Assembly (NCBI GenBank): GCA_030549335.1
Contig: CM060194.1
Coordinates: 16,680,171-16,744,170, forward strand
DNA: 64,000 nt
From: Pontederia crassipes
Taxonomy: Eukaryota > Streptophyta > Magnoliopsida > Commelinales > Pontederiaceae
Direction of reading: 5' to 3'
Part shown: positions 35,310 to 46,407 of the stretch, in pieces
Position numbering within the stretch: the stretch's first letter is position 1
Layout of the letters: the number at the start of each line of letters is the position of its first letter
Translations under genes and position numbers: made by a program
The notes under the pieces: generated by a model
The model's database searches: none
Seen by the model: the letters and a program-made list of their open reading frames with translations, nothing else
What the model was told of the DNA's origin: nothing

Positions 35310-35742
35310 TATTTAGCAAGCATCGTCTTCGTCTTCGCCCACTTCACAAAGTCCCAAAACCCGAAAGAATCCTCCGACTAGGCGAAGCCCGAGAGAAATT
35401 ATTTTCTGGTCGACCTCGACCCTCCGAACAACCAAGAACAGCGTTCAAGATTCGAGAAGACGATAAGCCGACGATGAGTGGCAAGAGGAGATTTGAGGCA
35501 ACCAACCAGAAGACGGGTCGTTCTACGCGACCTCCGACGAATGGCGACATGAAAAGAATCAAGAACGTGGTCACCGTAAATGCCATCGACTCGGAACTCC
35601 CGGAGCTGTGCATTGGGAGCCCGTTCGCTCGCGGCGCTCACAGCAAGCTGCACCACGGCGTCCACAAGGTCCAACAGGTTGCCGTCAAGATTATTGAGAA
35701 GCCCAACGATGACGGCGGCGGGAGCAGGGCCGAGGCTGCGAA

Positions 35743-37906
35743 TGTAACGCCCCCAAAATCGCACCTCCCGTCACGTAGGCGGTCAGATTGACCCTAGGAG
35801 CGCTACAGTGCCTATTACTCTACTGACCTTGACCATTCAACAAAACAACTTATGTGGCACAAATAAAATAATAATTATAGTGGAGAACTTTAAATGCGGA
35901 ATCTCAATAGTCGAATATTATAATGAAGGTCTGAATGCAGAAGTTCATGATGTCTTTAAATATATAAAATATGCGGAAACAAATTAAGACTTGTCGGAAG
36001 TTCTATGAGCGGAAGAAAACATGATGTCTCTGAAAAATAAAGGTGATTAACAGATATGCAGTAAGAAAGCTCGGAGCAGAAATATTAGTCATGTGCAGCG
36101 TTCTCCAAACTCTGTGCCCTCCATCACCTCATCAGTTGGCATTCTCATCTGCAAAATCCCAATGCAGGGGAATATAATACCCATGAGCAAAGATGCCCAG
36201 TACAATAGCAATAGACGGTGAAATAAGGATCAGTGATGATCATGAAATCAATGTATCAATCTTTACTCATATTAGTACTCTATTCTTTACTATACAATAC
36301 TTTATCTTTGCGATACTCTGCTTTTACTTTACAATGTCTCTACTATGCCATGTTATGCTTTACTTTACAATATCTCTGTTTTACTTTACAGTACTCTACT
36401 TTACATTGTTTTACTTTGCATTGCTTTGCTGTGAGTTGTACTACATCTTTTACATTACTAAAATATTCTTAAAGTTTGTTGTCCTATGCGAGCTCGGCTT
36501 TATTAGGTTGGGATGCCAGGAGTGCCTCTCTGAATCTCTGATGCCAGTGAGCCTATAATGGGAAGAGGGGTGGGTGTTACTACCTCACCCAATTCGGAAG
36601 GTTGGGGGTAGAATTCCTATAATCTAGGAACAGTGGTCGGTTACTAGATCTGTAGGTTCACTGTCTCCTCAGCAAGCTACCTGTACATCTGCCATAATAC
36701 TTTAATCTTTAAGGCAAGAGGTGTGACCATAGCATCACCCCTTCATTCGAGATACAGGTGGGAGAAAACCTGAAATCTCAGGAATAGTGGTCATTTAAGA
36801 TAGTAGTTTCGTTGTCTCCTCAACTAACTACCTATCCCTCCTCTGCTTTAATCTCTAATCTTTGCTTTAACTTTGGGGGCGGCACATAGCAATCCCATGT
36901 CTTGATCTTGACTTTATTTATCTTTAGTCATTGTGAAATCTTTGATTTATGATTCAACTGAACGTTGGTCTTTGTACAATAAGACTCAACTGGTATAGGT
37001 GAACTGGTCAGAGTCGCAGTTATGATTTAAAAATTATCATTTGAATTACTGTCGGAATCGGTCGATCGTTTCTCAGTCGAGTGTCTGTAGATCGGTCGAT
37101 CGTCCGGGTGGCCGGTCGACCGGTTGTATGTCTGTGTACACGCGCACTGCGCGTTGAATCGGTCGACCGATTGGAGGTCCGATCGACTGATTACATAAGT
37201 TGTTCTATCCGTTGACAGATAGATCGGTCGACCGCCATGGTGAGGCCTATCGACCGATCAATCTAAAACTCGTAAGGTTTCTGCGTGTGGATCGGTCGAC
37301 CGCTGATAGAATCGGTCGACCGATCCTTGCGATAAAACAGGGCCGCCGGACTCCCCCATTGATTCCGACGGTCATCCAGTCATCAAAACAACACGACATG
37401 AATACGGAAGTTGAAGGTAACACTCTCAAGATCATAATGGTATAATTCTTTGCATTAAACAATCTATAATTCCTCGTCTAGGGATTTAAAATGCTGAGGG
37501 TACCTTTTTTCGATCAACGATGGGTTCACCGGTCACTGCTCGTGGTCCATGGGTCGCCGGTCATTCGCTATCGGCGAGGAAGGTTCGCCTCTTCCTTGCG
37601 CACGTCAAGGGGTGTCCGCGCACGTGAATCAGCCGAGGGTGCGCACTGAACGGGGATGCATCGTGCGGACTGTTTGTGCATGTCGTCGATCGCCGATCGA
37701 GAGGAAGAGAAGGACGAGGGAGGTGGCGGTTGGTCAGGGTTCCAAGAGGCAAAAGACCCCATCGCCCTTTATATAGGGCCCCGGCCGACCAAAGGTCGGC
37801 CTGAGACGAAGAGTCAGCAAGGCAAGGGAGGGGTTTTCTCCCCTGTCGGTCGTTCGCCTTCTATTTTTTATTTTTATATTTTTTTCAAAGAATACGATGC
37901 GTTACA
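35743..37906 (-). repeat. Left LTR of element 2 (3' LTR in element orientation)
   Basis: 2164 bp, from TGTAACGCCC to GCGTTACA. It has a CTTTACTTTACA tract near 36330-36430 and palindromic CGGTCGACCG-type motifs at 37050-37325. It retains the TATA box (37767-37775). Confidence 0.93.
37767..37775 (-). promoter_or_regulatory. TATA box in left LTR of element 2
   Basis: The minus strand reads TATATAAAG about 130 bp inside the LTR start. The same place in the right LTR is deleted. Confidence 0.6.
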
Positions 37907-37989
37907 TTATTACCCTCTAAAAAGAAAATTCGTCCTCGAATTTGGATAAGAGTTAAGGCTTACCGAATAGTTCAGGAAATTTCTCTCGC

Positions 37990-39234
37990 ATTTCTGATTC
38001 AACTTTCTACGTTGCCTCTTTTTCTTGGTGATACTTCCATGCCATTTTGACTAGTGATACTCTCTTATTCTCTTGTTGATGTTCTTGGTATTCCAATATC
38101 TCCGTGGGTCATTCATCATATGTCAGATCCTCCTTGAGATTTGATTCCTCAATTTGGATCACGTTGGTGTAGTCGTGCTTGTACATCCGGAGTAGGGAGA
38201 CATGGAAGATATTGTACCCTTGAATAGGCTGGAGGCAGGGCCAACCTGCATGCTGAATCTCCAACCATATCTAATATTTTGAATGGACCTACATACCTTG
38301 GGCTCAACTTTCTCCGTTTGCTAAAGCGCATTACTCTTTTGGTGGGGGAGACTTTGAGAAGGACTTGATCACCCGCCTTGAACTTATGTTCTCGGCGCTT
38401 TTTGTCCGCGTAAGCCTTCTGACGATCTTGAGCAAACTTCATTCTTTTCTTTATCAGTTCAACTCTGCCTGTATACTCCTGTGTTTATTTCTGTAATTCC
38501 GCGCTCAAGATCTTTCTTTCTCCCACTTCGCCCCAACATGCCGGAAAGCGACATGGGTGACCATACAATGCTTCAAAGGGAGACATCTCTATGCTAGCAT
38601 GGAAGCTATTGTTGTAAGAGAACTCTATAAGGGGAAGATGTTTATCCCAATTATCGTGCTAATCCAAAGCACATGCTCTCAACATGTCCTCCAATGTCTT
38701 AATTGTCCTCTCAGATTGGCCATCCGTCTGAGGATGGAAAGCGGTACTATACCGGAGCCTTGTCCCAAAGGCATTCTGGAGACTCTTCCAGAATCTTGAC
38801 GTGAACCTAAGATCTCTATCAGACACAATGGCTGATGGAATCCCGTGAAGCCTAACAATCTCCTGCACATATAGATCCATGAGGCTTTCAAGACATTGTT
38901 TTATCTTAATGGGTAGGAAGTGAGCCGATTTAGTGAGTCGATTCACTATAACCCAAATGACATCATGTCCCTTTTGAGTCCGAGGTAGGCCCGTGATGAA
39001 GTCCATCGATATTTCTTCCCACTTCCATTGTGGGATACCCAAACTCTTCAAGGTCCTTTGAGGTTTCTGGTGTTCCACCTTGACCTGTTGGCACACAATG
39101 CATTTGGAGACATACTCCGCTATCTCCTTCTTCATGTCTGGCCACCAGAAGCTCCTATATACGTCTTTGTACATTTTTGTACTCCCTGGGTGGATTGCAA
39201 ACTCGGACTTGTGGCATTCATCTAGCACTTTTCT
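37990..39234 (-). pseudogene. Ty3 integrase and chromodomain-like tail, element 2
   Basis: The frame 39228-38659 carries the zinc-binding part (HKSEFAIHPGSTKMYKDV ... CIVCQQVK) and the catalytic core with SMDFITGLP, VSDRDLRFTS and [11 protein letters not shown], so all three acidic residues are present. It stops after RACALD, where the second half is out of frame or stopped. The next piece at 38442-38149 contains KAGDQVLLKVSPTK and RKLSPRYVGPFKIL. The chromodomain-like tail near 38000 has a TAG at the position of tryptophan in element 1 (EAT-stop-KVES). It is better preserved than its relative in element 1 but still interrupted. Confidence 0.87.
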
Positions 39235-40850
39235 TCAAAGTTCGGGATTATTCGGTACCCATAGTCGGTCGCGGTACTTGATGCCACCATCCAAAGAGAC
39301 CTTGAAATTGGTAGTTTCTAGGCTAGTCTTTATCATCATCGTCTGGTATTCTGAGTTTTCTACTTGTGCTTCGATGATCCTCCCTATCATATCTGGTACT
39401 ATACGCTGCATCATCATTAGTGACCCATCATGATTCACTCTTGGTGTCCATCTGAACAGTTCTTCCATAAGCTCGAATCGTTGTAGACGCATGTAAGCTA
39501 AGGATCCTTCTCATTTTCGGCTGAGGGCGTCAGCTACTGAGTTTGCCTTATCAGGTTGGTAGTTGATTGCAAACTCGTAATGCTTTAAGAATTTCATCCA
39601 ACATCTTTGGCGCATGTTCAACTCATTCTGTGTAAAAACATACTTCAAGCTCTTGTGAACAATATAGACCACGAATTCTTCTCCATATAAATAGTAGCGC
39701 CAAAGCTTGAGAGCGAACACCACTGCTACTAGCTCGAGGTCATGCGTTGGATAATTAACTTCATGCTTCTTCAGCTGTCTGGATGCGTATGCCACTACTT
39801 TCCCATGTTGAATTAATACACACTCCAATCCTATCCCACTAGCATCGCTGTAAACCACGTAACCACCGTTGCCCGATGGTAACGTTAGGATTGGCGCTGA
39901 AGTTAGCCATTCCTTTAACTCTTGAAAGCTTTCTTCGCACTTGGGGGACCAGATGAACTTTTCTCCTTTCCTTGTAAGCTTGGTCAATGGCAACGCAATT
40001 CTGGAGAAATCTTTGATGAAACGCCTATAGTAGCCTACTAAACCAAGAAAACTCCTCATTTCGGAGACGTTATTTGGTTGAGTCCAGTTGGACACTGCTT
40101 CTACTTTTGCGGGATCCACTGCAACTCCATCTTTAGAGACGATGTGGCCAAGGAACATCATCTGTTCTAACCAGAATTCACATTTTGAAAACTTCGCATA
40201 CAACTTCTTTGCCCGCAACGTTTCCAGCACTGTCCTCAGATGCTCTCTATGCTGTTCCACGCCTGACGAATAGATGAGAATATCATCAACGAAGACAATT
40301 ACGAACTTATTCAGTTGTTCGTAGAAAGTTCGATTCATGAGATCCATGAATGCTGCCGGGGCGTTTGTAACCCAAACGGCATCACCAGGAACTCATAATG
40401 TCCATATCTTGACCGGAATGCCGTCTTTGGGATGTCTTCTTCTGCCACCCTTAGCTGATGGTATCCGCTCCTTAGATCAATTTTTGAGAACACATAGGCT
40501 TTAGACAGTTGATCAAACAGATCATCAATGCGAGGTAACGGGAACCTGTTCTTTATCGTGACTTTGTTCAACATTCTGTAATCAATACAAAGCCTCAACG
40601 ATCCATCCTGCTTTTTGACGAAGAGAATTGGTGCACTCCATGGTGAGACGCTGGGCCTTATGAAACCTTTATCCAGTAGCTCTTGAATCTGGTCCTTCAA
40701 TTCTTTCATCTCTGCTGGGGCCATGCGGTATGGGGCTTTGGAGATTGGTGCAGTTTCAAGCGTTACTTCAATATGAAAGTCTATCTCCCTTCTAGGCGGT
40801 AGACCATTAACGTCATCAAGAAACACATCAGAAAATTCTCTCACAACTTC
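39235..40850 (-). pseudogene. Ty3 reverse transcriptase and RNase H, element 2
   Basis: 40844-40335 holds the N-terminal half ([31 protein letters not shown]). A single-base deletion near 40366 shifts the frame in the VMPFGL segment. 40347-39511 continues with [10 protein letters not shown], the thumb, and RNase H (YSDASG, DALSR). The linker 39492-39235 ends VPNNPEL and then UGA (39237-39235), directly before the integrase zinc-binding domain. The same UGA is present in element 1. Confidence 0.9.
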
Positions 40851-41340
40851 TATGTCTTAAGGAGTCTTCTTTGGTTCCTCTATTTTGATTATAGTTGTTA
40901 GGTAACCTCTACATCCTTTTTTAAGTAACTTATATGCATTCTTGGCAGATACTATAATTTTTTGTTCTTTCTGTGCAATACCTCTGACTATAACTTTATC
41001 TGTACTCTATGTTCCTATGATCACTTTCTTTTGCTTGCACAATATGGAAGCATCATGTGAGGTTAGCCAATTCATGCCCAAAATTATATCATAATCTCTC
41101 ATAAAGATAATGATAAAGTTTGCAGGATGGTTCTTTTTCTCTATCTCTATGGGTACATTAGGGAGATGCTTTGTGGTAATCAGGGTGCCTTGTGGGGTCA
41201 AGATATTCATCTTATGTTCTAAATTCATGACAACTAACCATAATATTTTGACACAATCTTCAGATATAAAGAAATGGGAGGCACCAAAATCGAACAGTAC
41301 TTTAATAGGTAAATCAGCTACGAATAGCGTACCTCAAATG
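40851..41340 (-). pseudogene. Ty3 protease region, element 2, altered active site
   Basis: The motif at about 41270-41295 reads LFDFGAS where element 1 has LFDSGAS, so the serine of the retroviral-type DSG active site is phenylalanine. Downstream the frame 41228-41007 holds MNLEHKMNIL and GMNWLTSHDAS. TAA and TAG stops follow toward the reverse transcriptase. Confidence 0.8.
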
Positions 41341-41399
41341 ACCTCAGCATCATTCTGTGGAGCATTCTCTTCTAAATTGAAGAGTCTTCCTTGCACCAA

Positions 41400-42512
41400 C
41401 TGCTACTGTCCACGTCTTGAACAATTCACTGCGATGTGACCCATTCCACCGCAGTAGTAACAAGCTCCAGACTTCATACGGCATTTCCCAGCATGGGTCC
41501 TGCCACATATGTTGCATAAAACCTGCTCACCTTGTGCGGATGGTGCCTGAAGGGCTCTAGGAGGTTGTTGCCTCTGCTGCTGGGCTGGGCGCCTTTGCGC
41601 CTGCTGAGGGGGTCGCTGTTGTTGCTGCTGTTGTTGTTGCTATTGCTGTGGGGAAGGAGCTTGTTGTGGAAGACGGTATGGCTGTTGTTGTTGAGGGCGG
41701 TGGTTCTGTTGAGGCTCTAAATATGTGTGGTACAGGTTATCCCGTCGTTGGTGTTGCCGGTTGTTCCCACAAAATTATTGCTGCTGATGGGAGCTCTGCC
41801 CCACATTCTGCTGGGTCCTCTTCTCCTTCAGGAGATCCTGATGGTCCTTCTCGGTCAAGGTAGCCAAACTGATGGCGTCATCTAAAGTTCTGCAGTTCCC
41901 AGACCTTGTATGAGACCTCAGAGTGGGGTTCAGTCCGTCCACAAAACGCTTGGTTACATCCAGTTCATCCATAATCAACCTGGAGTATTTCCAAAGTCTG
42001 ACAAACTTTGTCATGTATTGATGCACAGTCATGGTCACTTGCACTAGGTCTAGGAACTTTTATTTCAAGTCCCTTTGGAACTTAGGGAAATACCGCGTCT
42101 CGAATGCCTGACGGAAATCTTTCCAGGCAACAATTCTTACTTCAGGAAAACTGGTGGTCTTTCTTGCTTTCCACCACTCCTTAGCATCTTTTTGTAGAGT
42201 GTCTCCAGCGAACAACACTTTCTTGTTCTCGGGCATGTCGAGGATGTCGAATTTTTTCTCTATTGCCTCCATCCATTGCTCTACTACTACGATGCCTCCT
42301 TCTTTGTTAAACATTGGAGGTTTTGACCTCCACAAGTCTTGTAGTGTGCAGATAGAAGGGACTTGACATCCTTACTGGGCTGGTGGTTCTGGTGGAGGAG
42401 AAGGTGGAAGTGGAGGTGGGTATGATGGAGGTGGGGGAATAAATGGGATCTCCCTTTCATTGTATGTCTCATTCTCACTAGTGGACGTTGATCCTCTTCT
42501 TTGAGAAGCCAT
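41400..42512 (-). pseudogene. Ty3 gag, element 2
   Basis: It starts at 42512 (MASQRRGSTSTS), followed by a proline-rich run with a stop near 42373. The gag core at 42335-42060 has VEQWMEAIEKKFDIL, KEWWKARK and FETRYFPKF, and 42044-41775 has VHQYMTKFVRLWKYSRL. A glutamine-rich stretch (41560-41700, CTG/TTG-rich on the plus strand) leads to a knuckle region with CNICGRTHAGKC and CYYCGGMGHIAVNC. Confidence 0.85.
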
Positions 42513-42708
42513 CTATAAAAAGATCACGGAAATGTTTGAGAAAAAGTGCATAATCAAAGATCTCTAGCACAGATAAAAATCTCAGATCAAGATTGAGACC
42601 GTAATGCTCAACATTCATTAAAGCAAACATTGATTCCTTGATAAGATTAGCAAAACATAAATATCTGTCTGAGGCGCACTAAGGCTTTCACATCGAGAAT
42701 ATAAAATA

Positions 42709-42918
42709 CTAATCACTACGTCTAGAAGGCTCCCCATGGAGATTGGGGCACTCATCATCACCGTGTCCCTCTTGATAACAGAGACCACAGTATTCCTCTA
42801 GATCAGTCTGACTGATAGGACTCGGGTCTCTGAACCGTAATCCCCTTGGTGGTTCAGGGACTTCTTCTTCATCATCAGAGAATATATAAATCGGATTGTT
42901 AATACGTCCTCCTCTCAT
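42709..42918 (-). CDS. Leader ORF 2 of element 2, single CCHC knuckle
   Basis: A 69-codon ORF (MRGGRINNPIYIFSDDEEEV...) lies between the primer site and gag. It has an acidic middle and one knuckle CGLCYQEGHGDDEC (42748-42789). Its ATG directly follows the stop codon of leader ORF 1 (TAG-ATG), which would suit coupled re-initiation. The knuckle is conserved in element 1 (8877-8918). I know of no described function. A nucleic-acid-binding accessory peptide is one guess. Confidence 0.6.
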   Translation of the reverse strand: MRGGRINNPIYIFSDDEEEVPEPPRGLRFRDPSPISQTDLEEYCGLCYQEGHGDDECPNLHGEPSRRSD

Positions 42919-43146
42919 CTACAAGTGCCACCTTTGGTTCATCTCTTCGCGTGTCTCAATGGGGTAGAAGTGGCGTGGGGAGGGTAACTCCGGATCATTA
43001 CTTCCCACGCTCTCGAAATCCGAATGCTCTGGTCTCTTTGGAGCAGGCTGTGACGGGGTTGGAGGGTCTAGTGGGCGTACACGTATCCCAACTATATGAC
43101 CCATACCCCTTCGTACAACCCTGGTGATCATGTGACGTGGAGGCAT
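42919..43146 (-). CDS. Leader ORF 1 of element 2, function unknown
   Basis: A 75-codon ORF starting MPPRHMITRVVRRG, related along its length to the 79-codon ORF at 9040-9279 in element 1 (HIVGIR, DPPTP, RPEHSD, SVGSNDPEL, SPRHFYP). It is the first ORF downstream of the primer binding site and abuts leader ORF 2. Function unknown. Confidence 0.58.
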   Translation of the reverse strand: MPPRHMITRVVRRGMGHIVGIRVRPLDPPTPSQPAPKRPEHSDFESVGSNDPELPSPRHFYPIETREEMNQRWHL

Positions 43147-43331
43147 CTATAATACAAATTAACTCAATAACATAAGTATGATTCACATAGGAATGTACTT
43201 ATTACTTAGTGGAGCCACAGATGCTTGAGAAGCTTGCACATGACTTTACCACGAACTGTGTACAGTATGAACAATGAATGCCATGCATGAACATCTACTC
43301 TACTATGACCAATGAAGGAGCTAAGAACTTA

Positions 43332-43344
43332 GGCTCTAATACCA
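43332..43344 (-). other. Primer binding site of element 2, one mismatch
   Basis: The minus strand reads TGGTATTAGAGCC, one change from the tRNA-iMet primer site (C to T at the seventh position), 3 bp from the LTR. Confidence 0.85.
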
Positions 43345-43347
43345 AAC

Positions 43348-45482
43348 TGTAACGCCCCCAAAATCGCACTTCTCGCCACGTAGGCAGTCAGATTGACCCT
43401 AGGAGCGCTACACTGCCTATTACTCTACTGACCTTGATCATTCAATAAAATAGCTTACGTGGCACAAATAAAATAATTATTATAGTGGAGAACTTTAAAT
43501 GAGGAATTTCAATAGTCGAATATTATAATGAAGGTCTGAATGCAAAAGTTCATGATGTCTTTAAATATAGAAAATATGCGAAAACAAATTAAGACTTGTC
43601 GGAAGTTCTATGAGCGGAAGAAAACATGATGTCTCTAAACAATAAAGGTGATTAAACAGATATGCAGTAAGAAAGCTCGGAGCAAAAATATCAGTCATGT
43701 GCAGCGTTCTCCAAACTCTGCGCCCTCCATCACCTCATCAGTTGGCATTCTCACCTGCAAAATTCCAATGTAGGGGAATAGAATACACATGAGCAAAGAT
43801 GCCCAATACAATAGCAATAGACGGTGAAATAAGGATCAGTGATGATCATGAAATCAATGTATCAATCTTTACTCATATTAGTACTCTATTCTTTACTATA
43901 CAATACTTTGTCTTTGCGTTACTCTGTTTTTACTTTACAATGTCTCTACTATGTCATGCTATGCTTTACTTTACAATATCTCTGCTTTACTTTACAGTAC
44001 TCTACTTTACATTACTTTACTTTGCATTGCTTTGCTGTGAGTTGTACTACGTCTTTTACATTACTAAAATATCATTAAAGTTTGTTGTCCTATGCGAGCT
44101 CGGCTTTATTAGGTTGGGATGTCAGGGGTGCCTTTCTGAATCTCTGATGCCAGTGAGCCCATTATGGGAAGAGGAGTGGGTGTTACTACCTCACCCAGTT
44201 CGGAAGGTAGGGGAAAGAATTCTTACAATTTAGGAACAGTGGTCGGTTACTAGACCTGTAGGTTCACTGTCTCCTCAGCTAGCTACCTGTCACTCTGCCA
44301 TAATACTTTAATCTTTAAGGGAAGAGGTGTGACCATAGCATCACCCCTTCATTCAAGATACAGGTGGAAGAAAACCTGAAATCTCAGGAATAGTGGTCAT
44401 TTAAGATAGTAGTTTTGCTGTCCCCTCAGCTAACTACCTATCCCTCCTCTGCTTTAATCTCTAATCTTTGCTTTAACTTTGAGGACGGCACATAGCAATC
44501 TCATGTCTTGGTCTTGACTTTATTTATCTTTAGTCATTGTGAAATCTTTGATTTAGGATTCAACTGAACGTTGGTCTTTGTACAATAAGACTCAGCCGGT
44601 ATAGATGAACTGATCAGAGTCGCAGTTATGATTTAAAAATCATCATTTGAATCACTATCGGAATCGGTCGACTATTCTGGATCGGTCGACCATTTCTCGG
44701 TCGACCGTCCGGGTGGCCGGTCGACCGGTTTATGTCTGTGTACACGCGCACTGCACGTTGAATCAGATGACCGATTGGAGGTTCGGTCGACCGATAACAT
44801 AAGCTGTTCTATTCGTTGACAGATAGATCGGTCGACCACCATGGTGAGGCCAGTCAACCGAAAGGTTTCTGCGAGTGGACCGATCGACCACTGATAGAAT
44901 CGGTCGACCGGTCCCTACGATAAAATAGGGCCGTCGGACTTTCCCATTGATTCTGATGGTCGTCCAGTCATCAAAACAACACGACATGAATACGAAAGTT
45001 GAAGGTAACACTCTCAGGATCATAATGGTATAATTCTTTGCATCAAACAATCTATAATTCCTCGTCTAGGGATTTAAAACGCTAAGGGTACCTTTTTTCG
45101 ATCAACGATGGGTTCGCCGTTCACTGCTCGTCGTCCGTGGGTCGCCACCGTTCGCTATCGGCGAGGAAGGTTCGCCTCTTCCGTGCGCATGTCAAGGGGC
45201 GTCCGCGCATGTGAATCTGCCGAGGGTGCGCACTGAACGAGGATGCGTCGTGCGGCCTGTTCGTCGTTGGTGCGTGTCGTTGGTCGCCGGTCGAGAGGAA
45301 GAGAAGGACGAGGGAGGTGGCGGTCGATCGGGGTTCCAAGAGGCAAAAAGGGCGACCCCATCGCCCTTGGTCGGCCGAAGACGAAGAGTCAGCAAGGCAG
45401 GGGAGGGGTTTTCTCCCCTGTCGGTCGTTCGCCTTCTATTTTTTATTTTTATATTTTTTTTCAAAGAATACGATGCGTTACA
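43348..45482 (-). repeat. Right LTR of element 2 (5' LTR in element orientation), TATA deleted
   Basis: 2135 bp, from TGTAACGCCC to GCGTTACA. Relative to the left LTR it lacks 24 bp between CCCTT and GGTCGG near 45367, which removes the TATATAAAG site. It carries a palindrome array at about 44660-44925. Confidence 0.92.
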
Positions 45483-45973
45483 GCGAAGAGGGAGATGGAG
45501 TTCACGAGGGAGGTCACCTTACTCTCTCGTCTGAGCCATCCCAACGTGATAAAACTTGCTGGTGCATGCAAGAAACCAGATGCCCTCCTCGTCATCACCG
45601 AGTACCTTCCCGGAGGCTCGTTACTAGAGTTGTTGCACCACGGCGAACCTCTCTCTGCTCCGGTGGCAATCGTAATCGCACTAGACATTGCACGAGCAAT
45701 GGAGTACGTTCATTTGCAAGGCATCGTCCACCGAGATTTGAAACCAGAGAACGTCATATTCGATCAAGATTTTCAGGTCAAAGTTGCTGATTTTGGAATC
45801 TCGTGCGAGCAAAAGGAACATGCTGCCTTGTCGGAGATTACAGGGACGTACCGCTGGATGGCCCCCGAGGTCCTCAAGCGCAAGCGCTACGGTAGAAAAG
45901 TGGATATTTATAGTTTCGGAATAGTGCTGTGGGAAATGGTGATGGGCACTATCCCTTATCCGCATATGACTGA

Positions 45974-46235
45974 TGAAGGAAAACATGATATGTTAATACA
46001 TTGTACATACACTATATAGATGCTTGTAATGTAGTGGCGGTTAAGGTTTTTGTACTGTAGCTAGGGAGTAGTATAACTGAAATAATTCTGGTGAACAACA
46101 GAACATGTAATCTATAGTATAAAAGCAGAGGAGAGTTTTGATCGGATAGTGAAGAAAATAGAAAAAGAGGGTTTGAGTTCCTCCCAACTAGTTCCTCTTC
46201 TATGTCATTTTAATTTTCGATTCAGGTTTTCAACA
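45974..46235 (+). repeat. 5' LTR of copia element
   Basis: 262 bp from TGAAGGAAAA to TTTTCAACA. It contains TATAAAAG at about 46120-46128, a plausible promoter TATA box. Confidence 0.95.
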
Positions 46236-46248
46236 TGGTATCAGAGCC
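46236..46248 (+). other. Primer binding site of copia element
   Basis: TGGTATCAGAGCC (tRNA-iMet type) immediately follows the LTR with no spacer. Confidence 0.93.
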
Positions 46249-46407
46249 AAATATGAAGTTTCTGGAGTGATTCAGATCTGCAAAGTGAGAAAGGAACTGG
46301 TTAGATCTTTCTCTTGACTTCTTCTTGGGGTTTTGGATGTTTTTTGGGGTTTTATGTATCAAATTCTTCATCCAGTTGATTTGTGGTTTTCTGGATTGAA
46401 AATTGAA

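Larger units (their letters stand above)
35743..45482 (-). mobile_element. Ty3 chromovirus (Tekay/Del-like), element 2, inserted in kinase gene
   Basis: This is a full-length minus-strand element with LTRs 35743-37906 and 43348-45482 and a perfect 5-bp target duplication GCGAA. Its internal sequence is closely related to element 1: leader ORFs, gag, protease, reverse transcriptase, RNase H, integrase and chromodomain-like tail. It is oriented opposite to the kinase gene it interrupts. Several frameshifts and stops, an altered protease active site and a TATA-less 5' LTR make it defective. Confidence 0.95.
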
